NCBI RefSeq assembly: GCF_016918765.2
Contig: NZ_CP092104.1
Coordinates: 2,170,001 to 2,234,000, forward strand
DNA length: 64,000 bases
Direction: 5' to 3'
Source: Flagellatimonas centrodinii
Lineage (GTDB): Bacteria > Pseudomonadota > Gammaproteobacteria > Nevskiales > Nevskiaceae
Position numbers and translations under genes: made by a program. Below are positions 36,313 through 45,139 of the stretch, in pieces. The number at the start of each line of letters is the position of its first letter. Within the stretch, counting starts at the first letter, position 1. The notes below the pieces were generated by a model that saw only the letters and a program-made list of their open reading frames with translations, was not told where the DNA came from and did not search any database.

Positions 36313-37383
36313 ATGAAACGATCATCCAGTGCCGCCATCGGACTTCTGCTCGCCTTGCTGGGTGCCCAGAGTCACGCCGACGAAGCGGATGGGGTCGATA
36401 CGCGCCCTTATATTTCCATCGGTGGCAGCTATGTCTTCGAGGACGCCACTCGCGACAGCGAGGGGGGCGAAGGCTACTGGCTCGGTGTCGGCAAATCGTT
36501 CAACCGGTTCTGGGGCCTGGAGTTCTCCGGGTTCCGTAACGACTTTGATGCCAGTCGCGCCGGTGGGCCGGAGTGGCAGGAGCAGGGCGCCGAGGTCTCC
36601 GCCCTTTACTACTACGCACGCGGCGAATCGTTTGCCCCCTATTTCAGTCTCGGTGCCGGGTGGGTTGAGACCGAGGAGCAGACCTCGGGGGCCGATGCCA
36701 GCAGTCCGTTCGGCGCCGCCGGCCTGGGTTTCTTCAAGTCGTTCGCCCTCGGCAGCACCGATCTCGGGCTCCGCGGCGATGTGCGCTACCGCTGGCTCGA
36801 TGCCGATGACATCGCCGGGGTGTCGCCGTTCGAAGAGGCGGTGGTTCGTCTGGGCCTGGTGGTGCCCTTGGGTAGTCGCACCGCGCCCACCGAGGCGCCG
36901 GTGTCCGCCCCGGCACCGGCCAAGGCATCGGATGCCGATGGCGATGGCGTGCCGGATGGCCGCGATACCTGTCCCGATACCGCCTCCGGTACGACCGTCG
37001 ACGCCAACGGCTGTCCGCCGCCGCTGCCGCCCGCCACTGACTTCGAGCCGGTCAGCTTCCCGTTCGACGAATCCGGGCTGACCGATTACGCCAAAGCCAT
37101 CCTCGATCGTGCCGCGGTGCGGATGCGCGAGCGCCTGGCGGCCACGCCGAACCTGCTGGTGCAGCTCAGTGGGCATACCGACTGGATCGGGACCGAGGGC
37201 TACAACCAGGCGCTGTCCGAACGTCGCGCCGCCGCCGTTCGCGACTATCTGGTCGGTAAGGGCGTCGATGGCGACCGTGTCCGCAGCTTTGCCTATGGCG
37301 AGACGCGGCCGGTTGACAGCAACGAGACGGAAGACGGGCGTGCCCGCAACCGCCGCGTTGAGCTGCAGTTGTCGGAAGGCTGA
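36313..37383 (+). CDS. OmpA-family outer membrane protein with a TSP3 calcium repeat
   Basis: A 356-residue envelope protein with a signal peptide (cleavage near SHA-DEA, about 23). It has an OmpA-like beta-barrel (about 28-195, with alternating aromatic strands such as YISIGGSYVF and GLEFSGF), a thrombospondin type 3 repeat (DADGDGVPDGRDTCPDT, about 216-236), and an OmpA peptidoglycan-binding domain (about 252-356). The last has the intact SGHTDWIGTEGYNQALSERR core, whose Asp and Arg contact diaminopimelate. It tethers the outer membrane to the wall. The ATG at 36313 restores a normal signal. A second TSP3 protein gene follows 90 bp downstream. Confidence 0.92.
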   Translation: MKRSSSAAIGLLLALLGAQSHADEADGVDTRPYISIGGSYVFEDATRDSEGGEGYWLGVGKSFNRFWGLEFSGFRNDFDASRAGGPEWQEQGAEVSALYYYARGESFAPYFSLGAGWVETEEQTSGADASSPFGAAGLGFFKSFALGSTDLGLRGDVRYRWLDADDIAGVSPFEEAVVRLGLVVPLGSRTAPTEAPVSAPAPAKASDADGDGVPDGRDTCPDTASGTTVDANGCPPPLPPATDFEPVSFPFDESGLTDYAKAILDRAAVRMRERLAATPNLLVQLSGHTDWIGTEGYNQALSERRAAAVRDYLVGKGVDGDRVRSFAYGETRPVDSNETEDGRARNRRVELQLSEG

Positions 37384-37473
37384 GATGTCGGCCCGGCGGT
37401 GGCGTCTTCCGACATTGCCGATGCCGTACCGGCAGCTTAGGCTCGGCACCATCACCACCTCGGGCCTGACCGG

Positions 37474-38511
37474 ATGAAGATTCGACTGCTGCCGCTGTTG
37501 CTACTGTTACCGCCAATACTGGCGACGGCAGCGACAGCCGTTTATGTCGTCGATGGCGATGCTGACGGTGTCGCGGATACCCGCGACCGCTGCCTCTACA
37601 CCCCACAGGGTGCCCGCGTCGACGCCTTCGGCTGTTCCGACGACGACGACCTTGACCAGGATCAGGTGGCCGACCTGCTCGACCGCTGCCCGAAGTCACC
37701 GATCGGCGCCCGAGTGGACCGCCATGGATGTGCCATCGACAGTGACTTCGACGGCATTGCCGACGGCCTGGATCGGTGCGAGCTGACGCCCCTCGGGGCT
37801 TGGGTCGATGCCGGCGGATGTCCGGTGTCCGCCACCGCCGTGGCCACCACGACACCGACAGACCCGATGCCTGCGGTGGCGCGTGCAAGCGTGTCGCAGG
37901 CGCGGCCCGCGCCGGCGCCCCGGGTGCTGCCAGCAGCGCCCATGGCCGAGGTCAGCGTGGCCGCCGTCCAGCAGCCGCTGCGGGTGGCGCCGCGCTCGGT
38001 GTTGGCGGCCATGCGGCCGGTTGCCGCGACGTTCCCAGCGCCGGCGTCGGAGACAGCGCCGATCCGGGTTGCCGCCAGGCCAGCGGCGCCCGCCGCCTCC
38101 CGGACCGCACTGGCAAGCGCCACACCGGCGCAGCCGATCATTGCGCCGCGCGCGACCCCGGTGCCACCGCCGCCGATCCGGGCCCGCCCGACCACGCTGA
38201 ACGCTGGTAGCCGCGTTGCCGAGGTCCCGTTCGACGGGGGAGGCAGTCGGCTACAGGCGGCGGGTGACGACGTCCTGCGCGAGGCGCTCGCTGCCCTGCA
38301 GGCACGTCTTGGTGAGAGCGCCGATCATTATGTCGAGCTGGTGGGGCTGACCTCTGGCGGGCGCGGCGATTCCGGCCTCATGGCACAACGCGTCGGCCAG
38401 GTGCGGTCCTTCATCGAAGCGCAGGGCATCCCGGCAGCGCGCATCGTCTACGCACTGCGGCCGGCACGCCGCGGCGAGCAGGCCGGCCGGGTGGAATTGC
38501 ACCAGCGCTGA
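37474..38511 (+). CDS. Secreted TSP3-repeat protein with degenerate OmpA-like C-terminus
   Basis: A 345-residue protein with a signal peptide (LLLLPPILATAATA). It has three tandem thrombospondin type 3 calcium repeats (about 26-115: DGDADGVADTRDRC, DQDQVADLLDRC, DSDFDGIADGLDRC, each closed by GCS/GCA/GCP). A roughly 130-residue Ala/Pro linker follows, then a C-terminal OmpA-like fold (about 250-345). In the last, the usual HTD is replaced by LTSGG, so the peptidoglycan Asp is missing while an Arg (QRVGQV) remains. Probably a divergent partner of the preceding OmpA-like protein. No family name is assigned. Confidence 0.8.
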   Translation: MKIRLLPLLLLLPPILATAATAVYVVDGDADGVADTRDRCLYTPQGARVDAFGCSDDDDLDQDQVADLLDRCPKSPIGARVDRHGCAIDSDFDGIADGLDRCELTPLGAWVDAGGCPVSATAVATTTPTDPMPAVARASVSQARPAPAPRVLPAAPMAEVSVAAVQQPLRVAPRSVLAAMRPVAATFPAPASETAPIRVAARPAAPAASRTALASATPAQPIIAPRATPVPPPPIRARPTTLNAGSRVAEVPFDGGGSRLQAAGDDVLREALAALQARLGESADHYVELVGLTSGGRGDSGLMAQRVGQVRSFIEAQGIPAARIVYALRPARRGEQAGRVELHQR

Positions 38512-38539
38512 GAGCGCTAGTGGTGGTGTTCGCAAGCGA

Positions 38540-39643
38540 TCAGCGGGTGCGTCCCAGATTGGCGTCGGGCAAGGCCGCAAGCGCGCGCTGCGCGCGTTGG
38601 TCATGCGTTTCAGCCGTCTCCGCTGGCCGCGCCCAGCCCCCCAGGTGCCGCTGGACCAAAGCCGCCAGGGCTTCGATGTGTTCGGGTTCGGCGTTTAGCG
38701 CCGGGATGTAGCGCAGTGCCGCCCCGCCGTGTTCCTGAAACTGGGCGTTGTAGCGGATCGCCACCTCTTCCAGCGTTTCCAGACAATCGGCCGAGAACCC
38801 AGGGCAGATCACGTCCAATGTGCGGGTGCCCGCCGCTGCCAGGTCGACCAGCCGACGGTCGGTATAGGGCTGCAGCCAGGGCATGCGCCCGAGGCGACTC
38901 TGGAAGCTGAGGCTCCACCCTTCGCGCGGCAATTGCAGCGCTTCCGCCAGCAGGCGGGCCGTCTTGTGGCAGTGACAGTGATAGGGGTCGCCGAGCAACA
39001 GGTTGCGTTGCGGAATGCCATGGAAGGACATCAACAGATGGTCACCGCGTCCATGCTGCTGCCAGTGTCTGCGGACCGACGCGGCGAGCGCGGCGATGTA
39101 GCCGGGGTCATCGTGATAGTCACGGATGGTGCGCAGGGCGGGCGGGCAGCGATCGGCCATCTGCAGTCTGAACAGGCTGTCCAGCGCCGCGGCGGTGGTG
39201 GTGGCGGAGTATTGCGGGTAGAGCGGTAGCAGCAGCAGGCGATCGACGCCTGCCGCCTGCAGGCGGGCCAGGGCTTCGGCGATGCCGGGGTTGCCGTAGG
39301 TCATGGCCAGCTCCACCCGCACGTCGGCGCCGAGTCGGGCCTGCAGTGCCGACTGCTGGGCGCGGCTGACGGCAAGCAGTGGCGAGCCCTGCGGTGTCCA
39401 CACGGCATGGTAGGCCTCGACCAGCTTGCGCGGTCGAAACGGCAGGATCACCAGATTCAGCAGCAGCCACCACAGCAGGCGCGGCACCTCCACCACCCGC
39501 CGGTCGGACAGGAATTGCCGCAAATAGCGGCGAATCGCGGTAGCGGTGGCGGCGTCCGGTGTGCCCAGGTTGACCAGCAGAACGCCGATGCCCCGCGTCG
39601 GCTGGCGGTGGCGCGTGGCAATGTCGTCAGCGGAGGGGGTCAC
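38540..39643 (-). CDS. hemH: Ferrochelatase
   Basis: It inserts ferrous iron into protoporphyrin IX in the last step of haem synthesis. The 367-residue product has GVLLVNLGTPDA at the start, the VELAMTYGNPGI region, the LLLLPLYPQYS motif and the catalytic-His segment LLMSFHGIPQRNL. ICPGFSADCLETLEE near residue 280 is the second family signature. The GTG start at 39643 is the only one giving the full N-terminus. The gene is last in an NSS-AGCS-hemH run of minus-strand genes and convergent with the TSP3 gene. Confidence 0.95.
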   Translation of the reverse strand: MTPSADDIATRHRQPTRGIGVLLVNLGTPDAATATAIRRYLRQFLSDRRVVEVPRLLWWLLLNLVILPFRPRKLVEAYHAVWTPQGSPLLAVSRAQQSALQARLGADVRVELAMTYGNPGIAEALARLQAAGVDRLLLLPLYPQYSATTTAAALDSLFRLQMADRCPPALRTIRDYHDDPGYIAALAASVRRHWQQHGRGDHLLMSFHGIPQRNLLLGDPYHCHCHKTARLLAEALQLPREGWSLSFQSRLGRMPWLQPYTDRRLVDLAAAGTRTLDVICPGFSADCLETLEEVAIRYNAQFQEHGGAALRYIPALNAEPEHIEALAALVQRHLGGWARPAETAETHDQRAQRALAALPDANLGRTR

Positions 39644-39670
39644 GGCAGGTCCGGGCAGGCAGGGGGGCGC

Positions 39671-41320
39671 TCATTGTCGGTCATCTGCGGGCGCCCCCAG
39701 GCGCCTGCAGTAATCCTTGTACGCGCGCATCGCGACCGGGCCCAGCGCCACCATCATCGGCAGGTTGATGATCAGCATGAAGCCGAGCGCGATGGTGCTG
39801 AGGGTATCGAGCTCAACATCGGTGCGGATGAACCCCAGACAGGTGACCAGAATCAGCAGGCACCAGAGCATGCGGAACGGCCGCACAGCACCGGCGCCGG
39901 CAAGATAGATGACGCCCTGCTCGCTGTAGTAGCTCCAGGTGATCATCGTGGAAATGGCAAACAGCCATACCGTGATCACCACCATCCAGCGCCCGAGTCC
40001 GGGTCGGGCAGTGTCGAAGGCCCTGGCGGTGAGGGTGGCGGCAGGATAGTCGGCGAAAAGCCCTGGCTCAGCTACCTGTGGTGCCTGTGCCGCGGACATC
40101 GGGCGCCAGTCGATCGCGCCTCCGTCAGCGGACACTTGACCGAACAGCCGGGCCCGTTGGCCCTCGCCATCGGCGACCACCAGAAACACCGGGTCGCCGG
40201 CGCCGAGACGGACGGCGCCCTCCGGCAAGGATGTGCGGTCCGGTATCCACTGACCGGAGGGCGTGCTGATCAGCGTCGGCGGCGTGGCCCACTGGGCTTC
40301 CGGGCCCCGGTTCCAGACACCGCTGACCAGAATCACCAGGGCAGTCAGCGTGCACACCACCAGCGTATCGATGAACGGTTCCAGGCCGGCGACGATCCCC
40401 TCGGTCACCGGCTCCGGGGTTTTCACCGCCGCGTGGGCGATCGGCGCCGAACCGAGACCTGCCTCCGACGAGAACAATGCCCGTTTCATCCCGAAGATAA
40501 AGGCGGTGCCGGTGGCAGCGCCGAGGAAGGCGCCACCGGCCTCGGTCGGCTGGAAGGCGCTGGTGAAGATCAGGCGGAGCAGACCCGGCAACTGCTCGCG
40601 CTCGGCCACCAGGACGGCAATGGCAGCGACCAGATAGACGCCGCACATCAGCGGCACCAGGGTGCCGGTGATGCGGCCGATGCGGCGGATGCCGCCGAGA
40701 ATGACCGCGCCCACCACCACCGCCATGATCACGCCGCTGACCCAGGGCGGCACCCCGAAGTAGGCCCGGGACAGTTCGGCGACGTTCCAGGCCTGGAACA
40801 TGTTGCCGCCGGTGATACCGAACAGAATCAACGGCAGACAGAATGCCGCGCCGATCAACCCGCCCCAGCGTGCCATGCCGGGCAGTTTCGACAGGCCGTC
40901 GCGGGCGACCACCATCGGGCCGCCATGCGGTTGGTCAGGATTCGAGGTGTCGCGATAGAGCATCGACAGCGTGACTTCGGTGCTCTTGATGGCCATCCCG
41001 GCCAGGCCCACCATCCACATCCAGAACACCGCGCCCGGGCCGCCCAGGCTCACGGCGATGGCGACGCCACCAATGTTGCCCAGCCCGACCGTGGCCGACA
41101 ATGCAGCCGACAGCGCCTGAAAATGGGACAGCACCCCGTCCCCCTCGCCGGCACGTGCGCCACGCCCGGTGACCAGCCGGATGCCGTGGGTCAGCGACCG
41201 ATACTGGCAAAAGCCACTCCACAGCGTGAACAGGATGCCGACCCCGAGCAGGGTCAGCAGCACCGGTACCGACAGCACGACGGCGTTGATGGCCGACAGC
41301 AGCGAAAAGAAAGCATCCAT
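39671..41320 (-). CDS. Alanine/glycine:cation symporter (AGCS family) with large internal insertion
   Basis: A sodium- or proton-coupled neutral amino-acid importer of the inner membrane. The 549-residue protein has AGCS signatures: LSATVGLGNIGGVAIAVSLG (about 75-93), VFWMWMVGLAG and GMKRALFSSEAGLGSAP (about 277-292). The family is usually 450-490 residues. The excess is one hydrophilic stretch, about 337-430, between two membrane segments, with a beta-rich character (VFLVVADGEGQRARLFGQV). It is 14 bp after the NSS transporter gene, so two sodium-coupled amino-acid transporters are co-transcribed. Confidence 0.92.
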   Translation of the reverse strand: MDAFFSLLSAINAVVLSVPVLLTLLGVGILFTLWSGFCQYRSLTHGIRLVTGRGARAGEGDGVLSHFQALSAALSATVGLGNIGGVAIAVSLGGPGAVFWMWMVGLAGMAIKSTEVTLSMLYRDTSNPDQPHGGPMVVARDGLSKLPGMARWGGLIGAAFCLPLILFGITGGNMFQAWNVAELSRAYFGVPPWVSGVIMAVVVGAVILGGIRRIGRITGTLVPLMCGVYLVAAIAVLVAEREQLPGLLRLIFTSAFQPTEAGGAFLGAATGTAFIFGMKRALFSSEAGLGSAPIAHAAVKTPEPVTEGIVAGLEPFIDTLVVCTLTALVILVSGVWNRGPEAQWATPPTLISTPSGQWIPDRTSLPEGAVRLGAGDPVFLVVADGEGQRARLFGQVSADGGAIDWRPMSAAQAPQVAEPGLFADYPAATLTARAFDTARPGLGRWMVVITVWLFAISTMITWSYYSEQGVIYLAGAGAVRPFRMLWCLLILVTCLGFIRTDVELDTLSTIALGFMLIINLPMMVALGPVAMRAYKDYCRRLGAPADDRQ

Positions 41321-41334
41321 GAGGGGGTCCGGGT

Positions 41335-42666
41335 TCAGGAAAGGTTGGTGACCAGAATCCAGACGATGGCGATCGGCGCCACCACCCGCAACACCCAGAG
41401 CCAGACGCCGGCCCAGGGTTGAGGCAGGTCACCGTCATTGGATAGCGCCTTCAGGGCTGGGCGCCCCCAGGCCCAGCCGACGAACAGGGCCGTCATCAGG
41501 CCGCCGACCGGCAGCATCAGATTGTTGGCGAGGAAATCCATCAGGTCGAACCAGGTCATCCCGAAGACGGTGATGTCTGACCAGGGGCCGAATGACAACG
41601 ACGCCGGAACGGCCAGCAGGAAGCAGACGACGGAGGCCACGGCCACCACGCGCGCCCGCGATACCTCGTGTTCGTCGATGAAGTAGGAGACCAGGGGTTC
41701 AAGAATCGACACTGCCGAAGTCAGCGCGGCAATCGCCAGCAGCGTAAAGAACAACACGCCGAAGAGGTCGCCGCCCGGCAGTGCCGCGAACACGGCGGGG
41801 AGGGTGATGAAGGTCAGACCGGGGCCGGCACTTGGGGAAAAGCCGAAGGCGAACACGGCCGGCAACACCATCAGCCCGGACAGAAACGCAGCGAGGCAGT
41901 CCAGCACGCCCACGGTGAGGGCTGCCCGCGGCAGGTTTTCGCGGGACGACAGGTAGGAGCCGTAGGTGAGCATCGTGCCCATGCCAATAGAGAAGGAGAA
42001 GAACACTTGTGAAATCGCAGCAAAATAAGTGCCTGCGTTTACCCGCGACCAGTCGGGGGTGAGGTAGAACGCCAGGCCGGCGCCGGCGCCGGGGAGGGTC
42101 AGTGCACGCAGCACGAGTACCAGCAACAGCACGAACAGGATCGGCATCAGCCACCGGTTGGCACGTTCAATGCCGCGGCTGATCCCGCCGGTGACCACCC
42201 ACGCCACAAGTGCCATGAAGACCGCGGCATAGAGCAGTGGCTGCCAGGGGTCGGCGACGAACTGTCCGAATGCTGCGCCCAGCACATCTGGGTCGCGGCT
42301 GTGCAGCAGGCCTCTCGCCATCTGACCGATATAGGCCAGAGTCCAGCCGGCGACCACGATGTAGAAGGACAGGATCACGAAGCCGGTCAGCACCCCGAGG
42401 TAGCCCACCAGTGGCCATGCCCGGCCGCCGAGTTGTCGGAACGCGCCGACCGGATTGCGCTGTGCTGTCCGGCCCAACAGCATCTCCGCCATTAGCAGTG
42501 ACAGGCCGAAACCGAGCACGATGGCAAGGTAGATCACCAGGAACGCGCCACCGCCGTTATCGCCGGTGACGTAGGGGAACCGCCAGATGTTGCCCAGACC
42601 CACCGCAGAACCGGCGGCAGCCATCACGAAACCGAAACGGCTTCCCCAATGCTCGCGAACGGTCAT
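41335..42666 (-). CDS. Neurotransmitter:sodium symporter (SNF/NSS) family transporter
   Basis: A LeuT-fold sodium-dependent amino-acid or amine transporter. The 443-residue protein shows the NSS N-terminal signature WGSRFGFVMAAAGSAVGLGNIWRFPYVTGDNGGGAF (about 6-41), which carries sodium and substrate contacts, and about eleven membrane segments. Tryptophan-, alanine- and glycine-transporting relatives exist, so the substrate is open. It lies 58 bp downstream of gshA on the same strand. Confidence 0.93.
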   Translation of the reverse strand: MTVREHWGSRFGFVMAAAGSAVGLGNIWRFPYVTGDNGGGAFLVIYLAIVLGFGLSLLMAEMLLGRTAQRNPVGAFRQLGGRAWPLVGYLGVLTGFVILSFYIVVAGWTLAYIGQMARGLLHSRDPDVLGAAFGQFVADPWQPLLYAAVFMALVAWVVTGGISRGIERANRWLMPILFVLLLVLVLRALTLPGAGAGLAFYLTPDWSRVNAGTYFAAISQVFFSFSIGMGTMLTYGSYLSSRENLPRAALTVGVLDCLAAFLSGLMVLPAVFAFGFSPSAGPGLTFITLPAVFAALPGGDLFGVLFFTLLAIAALTSAVSILEPLVSYFIDEHEVSRARVVAVASVVCFLLAVPASLSFGPWSDITVFGMTWFDLMDFLANNLMLPVGGLMTALFVGWAWGRPALKALSNDGDLPQPWAGVWLWVLRVVAPIAIVWILVTNLS

Positions 42667-42724
42667 CTGCTGTTCGTCCTCCCGGTGGTGAGCGGTCCCG
42701 TGACGCGGGTGGCGCCGCGGTGGC

Positions 42725-44038
42725 TCAGGCCGCTGCAGCCGTGGCGGACATCGAGGTCACCGCCGTCACCTCGCGCGCCGCTGCCAGAGCGGCGAGGCGG
42801 GCGATCACGCCATAGGCATAGAAGCGGTTGGGCTGGGCGTCCGGCGCTGCCGCAAGATCCGGGTGGCCGCAGCACTCGTCGAAGGCCAGCTGTTCGAAGC
42901 GCATGCCCGGCGCGTTGAGGTTCTCGTCATTGCCGCGCTGACTGTTGAGGCGGTAGAAACCGCCGACGACGAACTGGTCGATCATGTAGACCACCGGTTC
43001 GGCTGCGGCCTGCTCGGCGCCGACCCGCTCGAAGGTCGGAACCCCCTCCTGGATGATGGCACCGGTGACATCGCTGCCGTCCTTGGCGCTCGCCATGTGC
43101 GAGCGCGCACGGCGGTTCATCTCCCGCACATCGTCGGCCGACCGCGCGGTCATTACGCCCATGCCGTAGGTGCCGGCATCGGACTTGATGATGACGAAGG
43201 GCTCATGCGGAATCTCGTATTCACGGTACTTGGCACGGAGGTCGTTGAGCATCAGCTCGACGTTGCTGACCAGACATTCCTCGCCTTCACGTTTCATGAA
43301 GTTGATCTGCCCACAATTGCGGAACATCGGGTCGATCAACCACGGGTCGATGTCGAGCACGGCCGCCAGCTCGCGGGCGGTTTCGCGGTAGAAGCCGAAA
43401 TGCTGTGACTTCTTGCGCGCATGCCAGCCGAGACCGACCGGCGGCAGGACGTCCTGCCGCAGGTTCTGCAGGATCGGCGGTACGCCCGCCGAGAGATCGT
43501 TGTTCAGCAGTACCGCGCAGGGGGTGAAGTCGCCCACCCGGACCTGGTCGCCGTCGCGCACCAGCGGTTCCAGCAGCAGCTTGCGCCCGGACAGTTCCAG
43601 CGTGATCTCGCGCGGCTCGCTGAGGTCCGGCAGCAGCGAGCCGAGATGAACCCGGTAGCCCGCCTTCTGGATCAGGCTGAACAGGGTTGCCACGTTCTCC
43701 ATGTAGAACTTGTTTCGGGTGTGGTTCTCCGGCACCAGAATCAGGCCCTGGGCGCTGGGGCAAACGCGCAACAGGGCGGTCTTCAGGGCCTGCACACAGA
43801 GTGGTTCGAAGGTCGCATTGAGGTTGTTGAAGCCACCCGGAAACAGATTGGTATCCACCGGCGCCAACTTGTAGCCGGCATTGCGCAGGTCCACCGAGGA
43901 ATAGAACGGCGGAGGCGTCTCCACCCATTGACGACGGAACCAGGCCTCGATGTCCGCTGTGCGCTCTAGCAGGCGGGTCTCCAGTGACAGCAGCGGTCCG
44001 GTGTGGGCAGTCGCCAGTCGGGGCACGGGGTTTTGCAT
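42725..44038 (-). CDS. gshA: Glutamate-cysteine ligase, Acidithiobacillus ferrooxidans-type
   Basis: It makes gamma-glutamylcysteine, the first step of glutathione synthesis. The 437-residue protein is not of the E. coli GshA type. It fits the GshA family first described in A. ferrooxidans, with the NAGYKLAPVDTNLFPGGFNN block (about 50-70), NHTRNKFYMENV, an ATP-grasp-like region with IIKSDAGTYGMGV (about 282-294) and YMIDQFVVGGFYR. The start at 44038 gives a normal leader; the open frame to 44212 is antisense to pilG. It is divergent from the Chp cluster by 146 bp. No gshB lies in the window. Confidence 0.9.
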   Translation of the reverse strand: MQNPVPRLATAHTGPLLSLETRLLERTADIEAWFRRQWVETPPPFYSSVDLRNAGYKLAPVDTNLFPGGFNNLNATFEPLCVQALKTALLRVCPSAQGLILVPENHTRNKFYMENVATLFSLIQKAGYRVHLGSLLPDLSEPREITLELSGRKLLLEPLVRDGDQVRVGDFTPCAVLLNNDLSAGVPPILQNLRQDVLPPVGLGWHARKKSQHFGFYRETARELAAVLDIDPWLIDPMFRNCGQINFMKREGEECLVSNVELMLNDLRAKYREYEIPHEPFVIIKSDAGTYGMGVMTARSADDVREMNRRARSHMASAKDGSDVTGAIIQEGVPTFERVGAEQAAAEPVVYMIDQFVVGGFYRLNSQRGNDENLNAPGMRFEQLAFDECCGHPDLAAAPDAQPNRFYAYGVIARLAALAAAREVTAVTSMSATAAAA

Positions 44039-44184
44039 GAGACGTCTCGCGGCCGGTAGGGAAAGGGTCAGGTGGCAGTGTAGCGATTCAGCCCCGCCGG
44101 GGTCCGATCGCGCGGATAGAGCGGCCGCATGGAGTGTGTTACAAAGCCGGCATCCAATAACGATGGTTTCGGGAGGTCTTCCAC

Positions 44185-44571
44185 GTGGGAGATGCAACGC
44201 AGCCCAGGGCACGGGTGATGGTGGTTGACGACAGCCAGACCATCCGCCGCACCGCAGAGACCCTGCTCACGCGCGAAGGCTTTACGGTGGTCACCGCCCA
44301 GGATGGTTTCGAAGCCTTGGCCCGGATTGCCGATGCGCCGCCGGACCTGATCTTCATCGATATCATGATGCCGCGTCTCGACGGCTACCAGGCTTGTGCG
44401 CTGATCAAGGGCAACCCCCGCTACGCCAAGACCCCGGTGATCATGCTGTCGTCCAAGGACGGCATTTTTGATCGCGCCCGCGGCCGCATCGTCGGCTCCG
44501 ACGAATACCTCACCAAGCCGTTCACGCGCGACGAGCTGATCGGCGCCGTGCGGGCCCATGTCGACGGTTGA
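44185..44571 (+). CDS. pilG: Single-domain response regulator PilG (type IV pilus Chp system)
   Basis: A 128-residue stand-alone CheY-like receiver. The phosphoacceptor is D59 in IFIDIMMPRLDG, with acidic D15/D16 in VMVVDDSQTIRR, and K111 region LTKPFTRDEL. PilG promotes pilus extension in Pseudomonas and Xanthomonas. The GTG start at 44185 has GGGAGG 8 bases upstream. It is first in a plus-strand unit pilG-pilI-chpA-chpC. A pilH gene, normally next, is missing. Confidence 0.88.
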   Translation: MGDATQPRARVMVVDDSQTIRRTAETLLTREGFTVVTAQDGFEALARIADAPPDLIFIDIMMPRLDGYQACALIKGNPRYAKTPVIMLSSKDGIFDRARGRIVGSDEYLTKPFTRDELIGAVRAHVDG

Positions 44572-44580
44572 TGGCGGCAG

Positions 44581-45129
44581 ATGACCGCTGAACTCAGAGC
44601 GTGGCGTGAGGATCCCTTCGAGCTGTTGCTGCGGCTCGACGGCCAGGTGCGCTCGGCGCGCCTTGATGTTGCCGCCGGGCAGGCTGAAGACTGGACCGGC
44701 CTCGGGTTCCGCCTCGGTAGCGACTGGTTGCTGGTGCCGCGCGACGAAGTCCGCGAAGTGGTGCCGCCACCGGCGCGTACCCGAATCCCCAATGCCCGCG
44801 CCTGGGTGCTCGGTGTCGCCAACGTCCGTGGGGGGCTGTTGACGCTGGTTGATCTGCAACAGGTACTCGGTGGCCCCCCCGCGACAGCGGGTCGTGCTCA
44901 ACGTGTGCTGGTGCTGAACGCCGAGCGTTTGCCGGTGGGCTTTGTGGTGGACGAGGTAGCCGGTTATCGCCAGTTCCTGCCGCAGGATCAGGTGAGACTG
45001 TCTGCCGCCGACAACGAAGCCCTGCAGCCCCTGGAGCTCGGCGGGTTCCGCCGCGATGACCGGCTCTGGCGCGTGATCAGTCTGCACAAGTTGGTGCGGA
45101 CCGACACCTTCCGTCAGGCCGGCTGGTGA
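44581..45129 (+). CDS. pilI: CheW-like adaptor PilI
   Basis: A 182-residue CheW-domain protein (about 40-175) with GLGFRLGSDWLLVPRDEVREVV and WVLGVANVRGGLLTLVDLQQVLG, the hallmark CheW strands. It would bridge a methyl-accepting receptor to the kinase ChpA. It lies 9 bp after pilG and 10 bp before chpA. In most Chp operons pilJ (receptor) follows pilI; here it does not. Confidence 0.88.
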   Translation: MTAELRAWREDPFELLLRLDGQVRSARLDVAAGQAEDWTGLGFRLGSDWLLVPRDEVREVVPPPARTRIPNARAWVLGVANVRGGLLTLVDLQQVLGGPPATAGRAQRVLVLNAERLPVGFVVDEVAGYRQFLPQDQVRLSAADNEALQPLELGGFRRDDRLWRVISLHKLVRTDTFRQAGW

Positions 45130-45139
45130 GGAGGCTGAC

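Noticed and set aside
38504-38518. AGCGCT-GAG-AGCGCT hairpin between the TSP3 gene and hemH as a terminator
   Set aside because: Six-base perfect stem only, bulged when extended, and no T-run on either strand.
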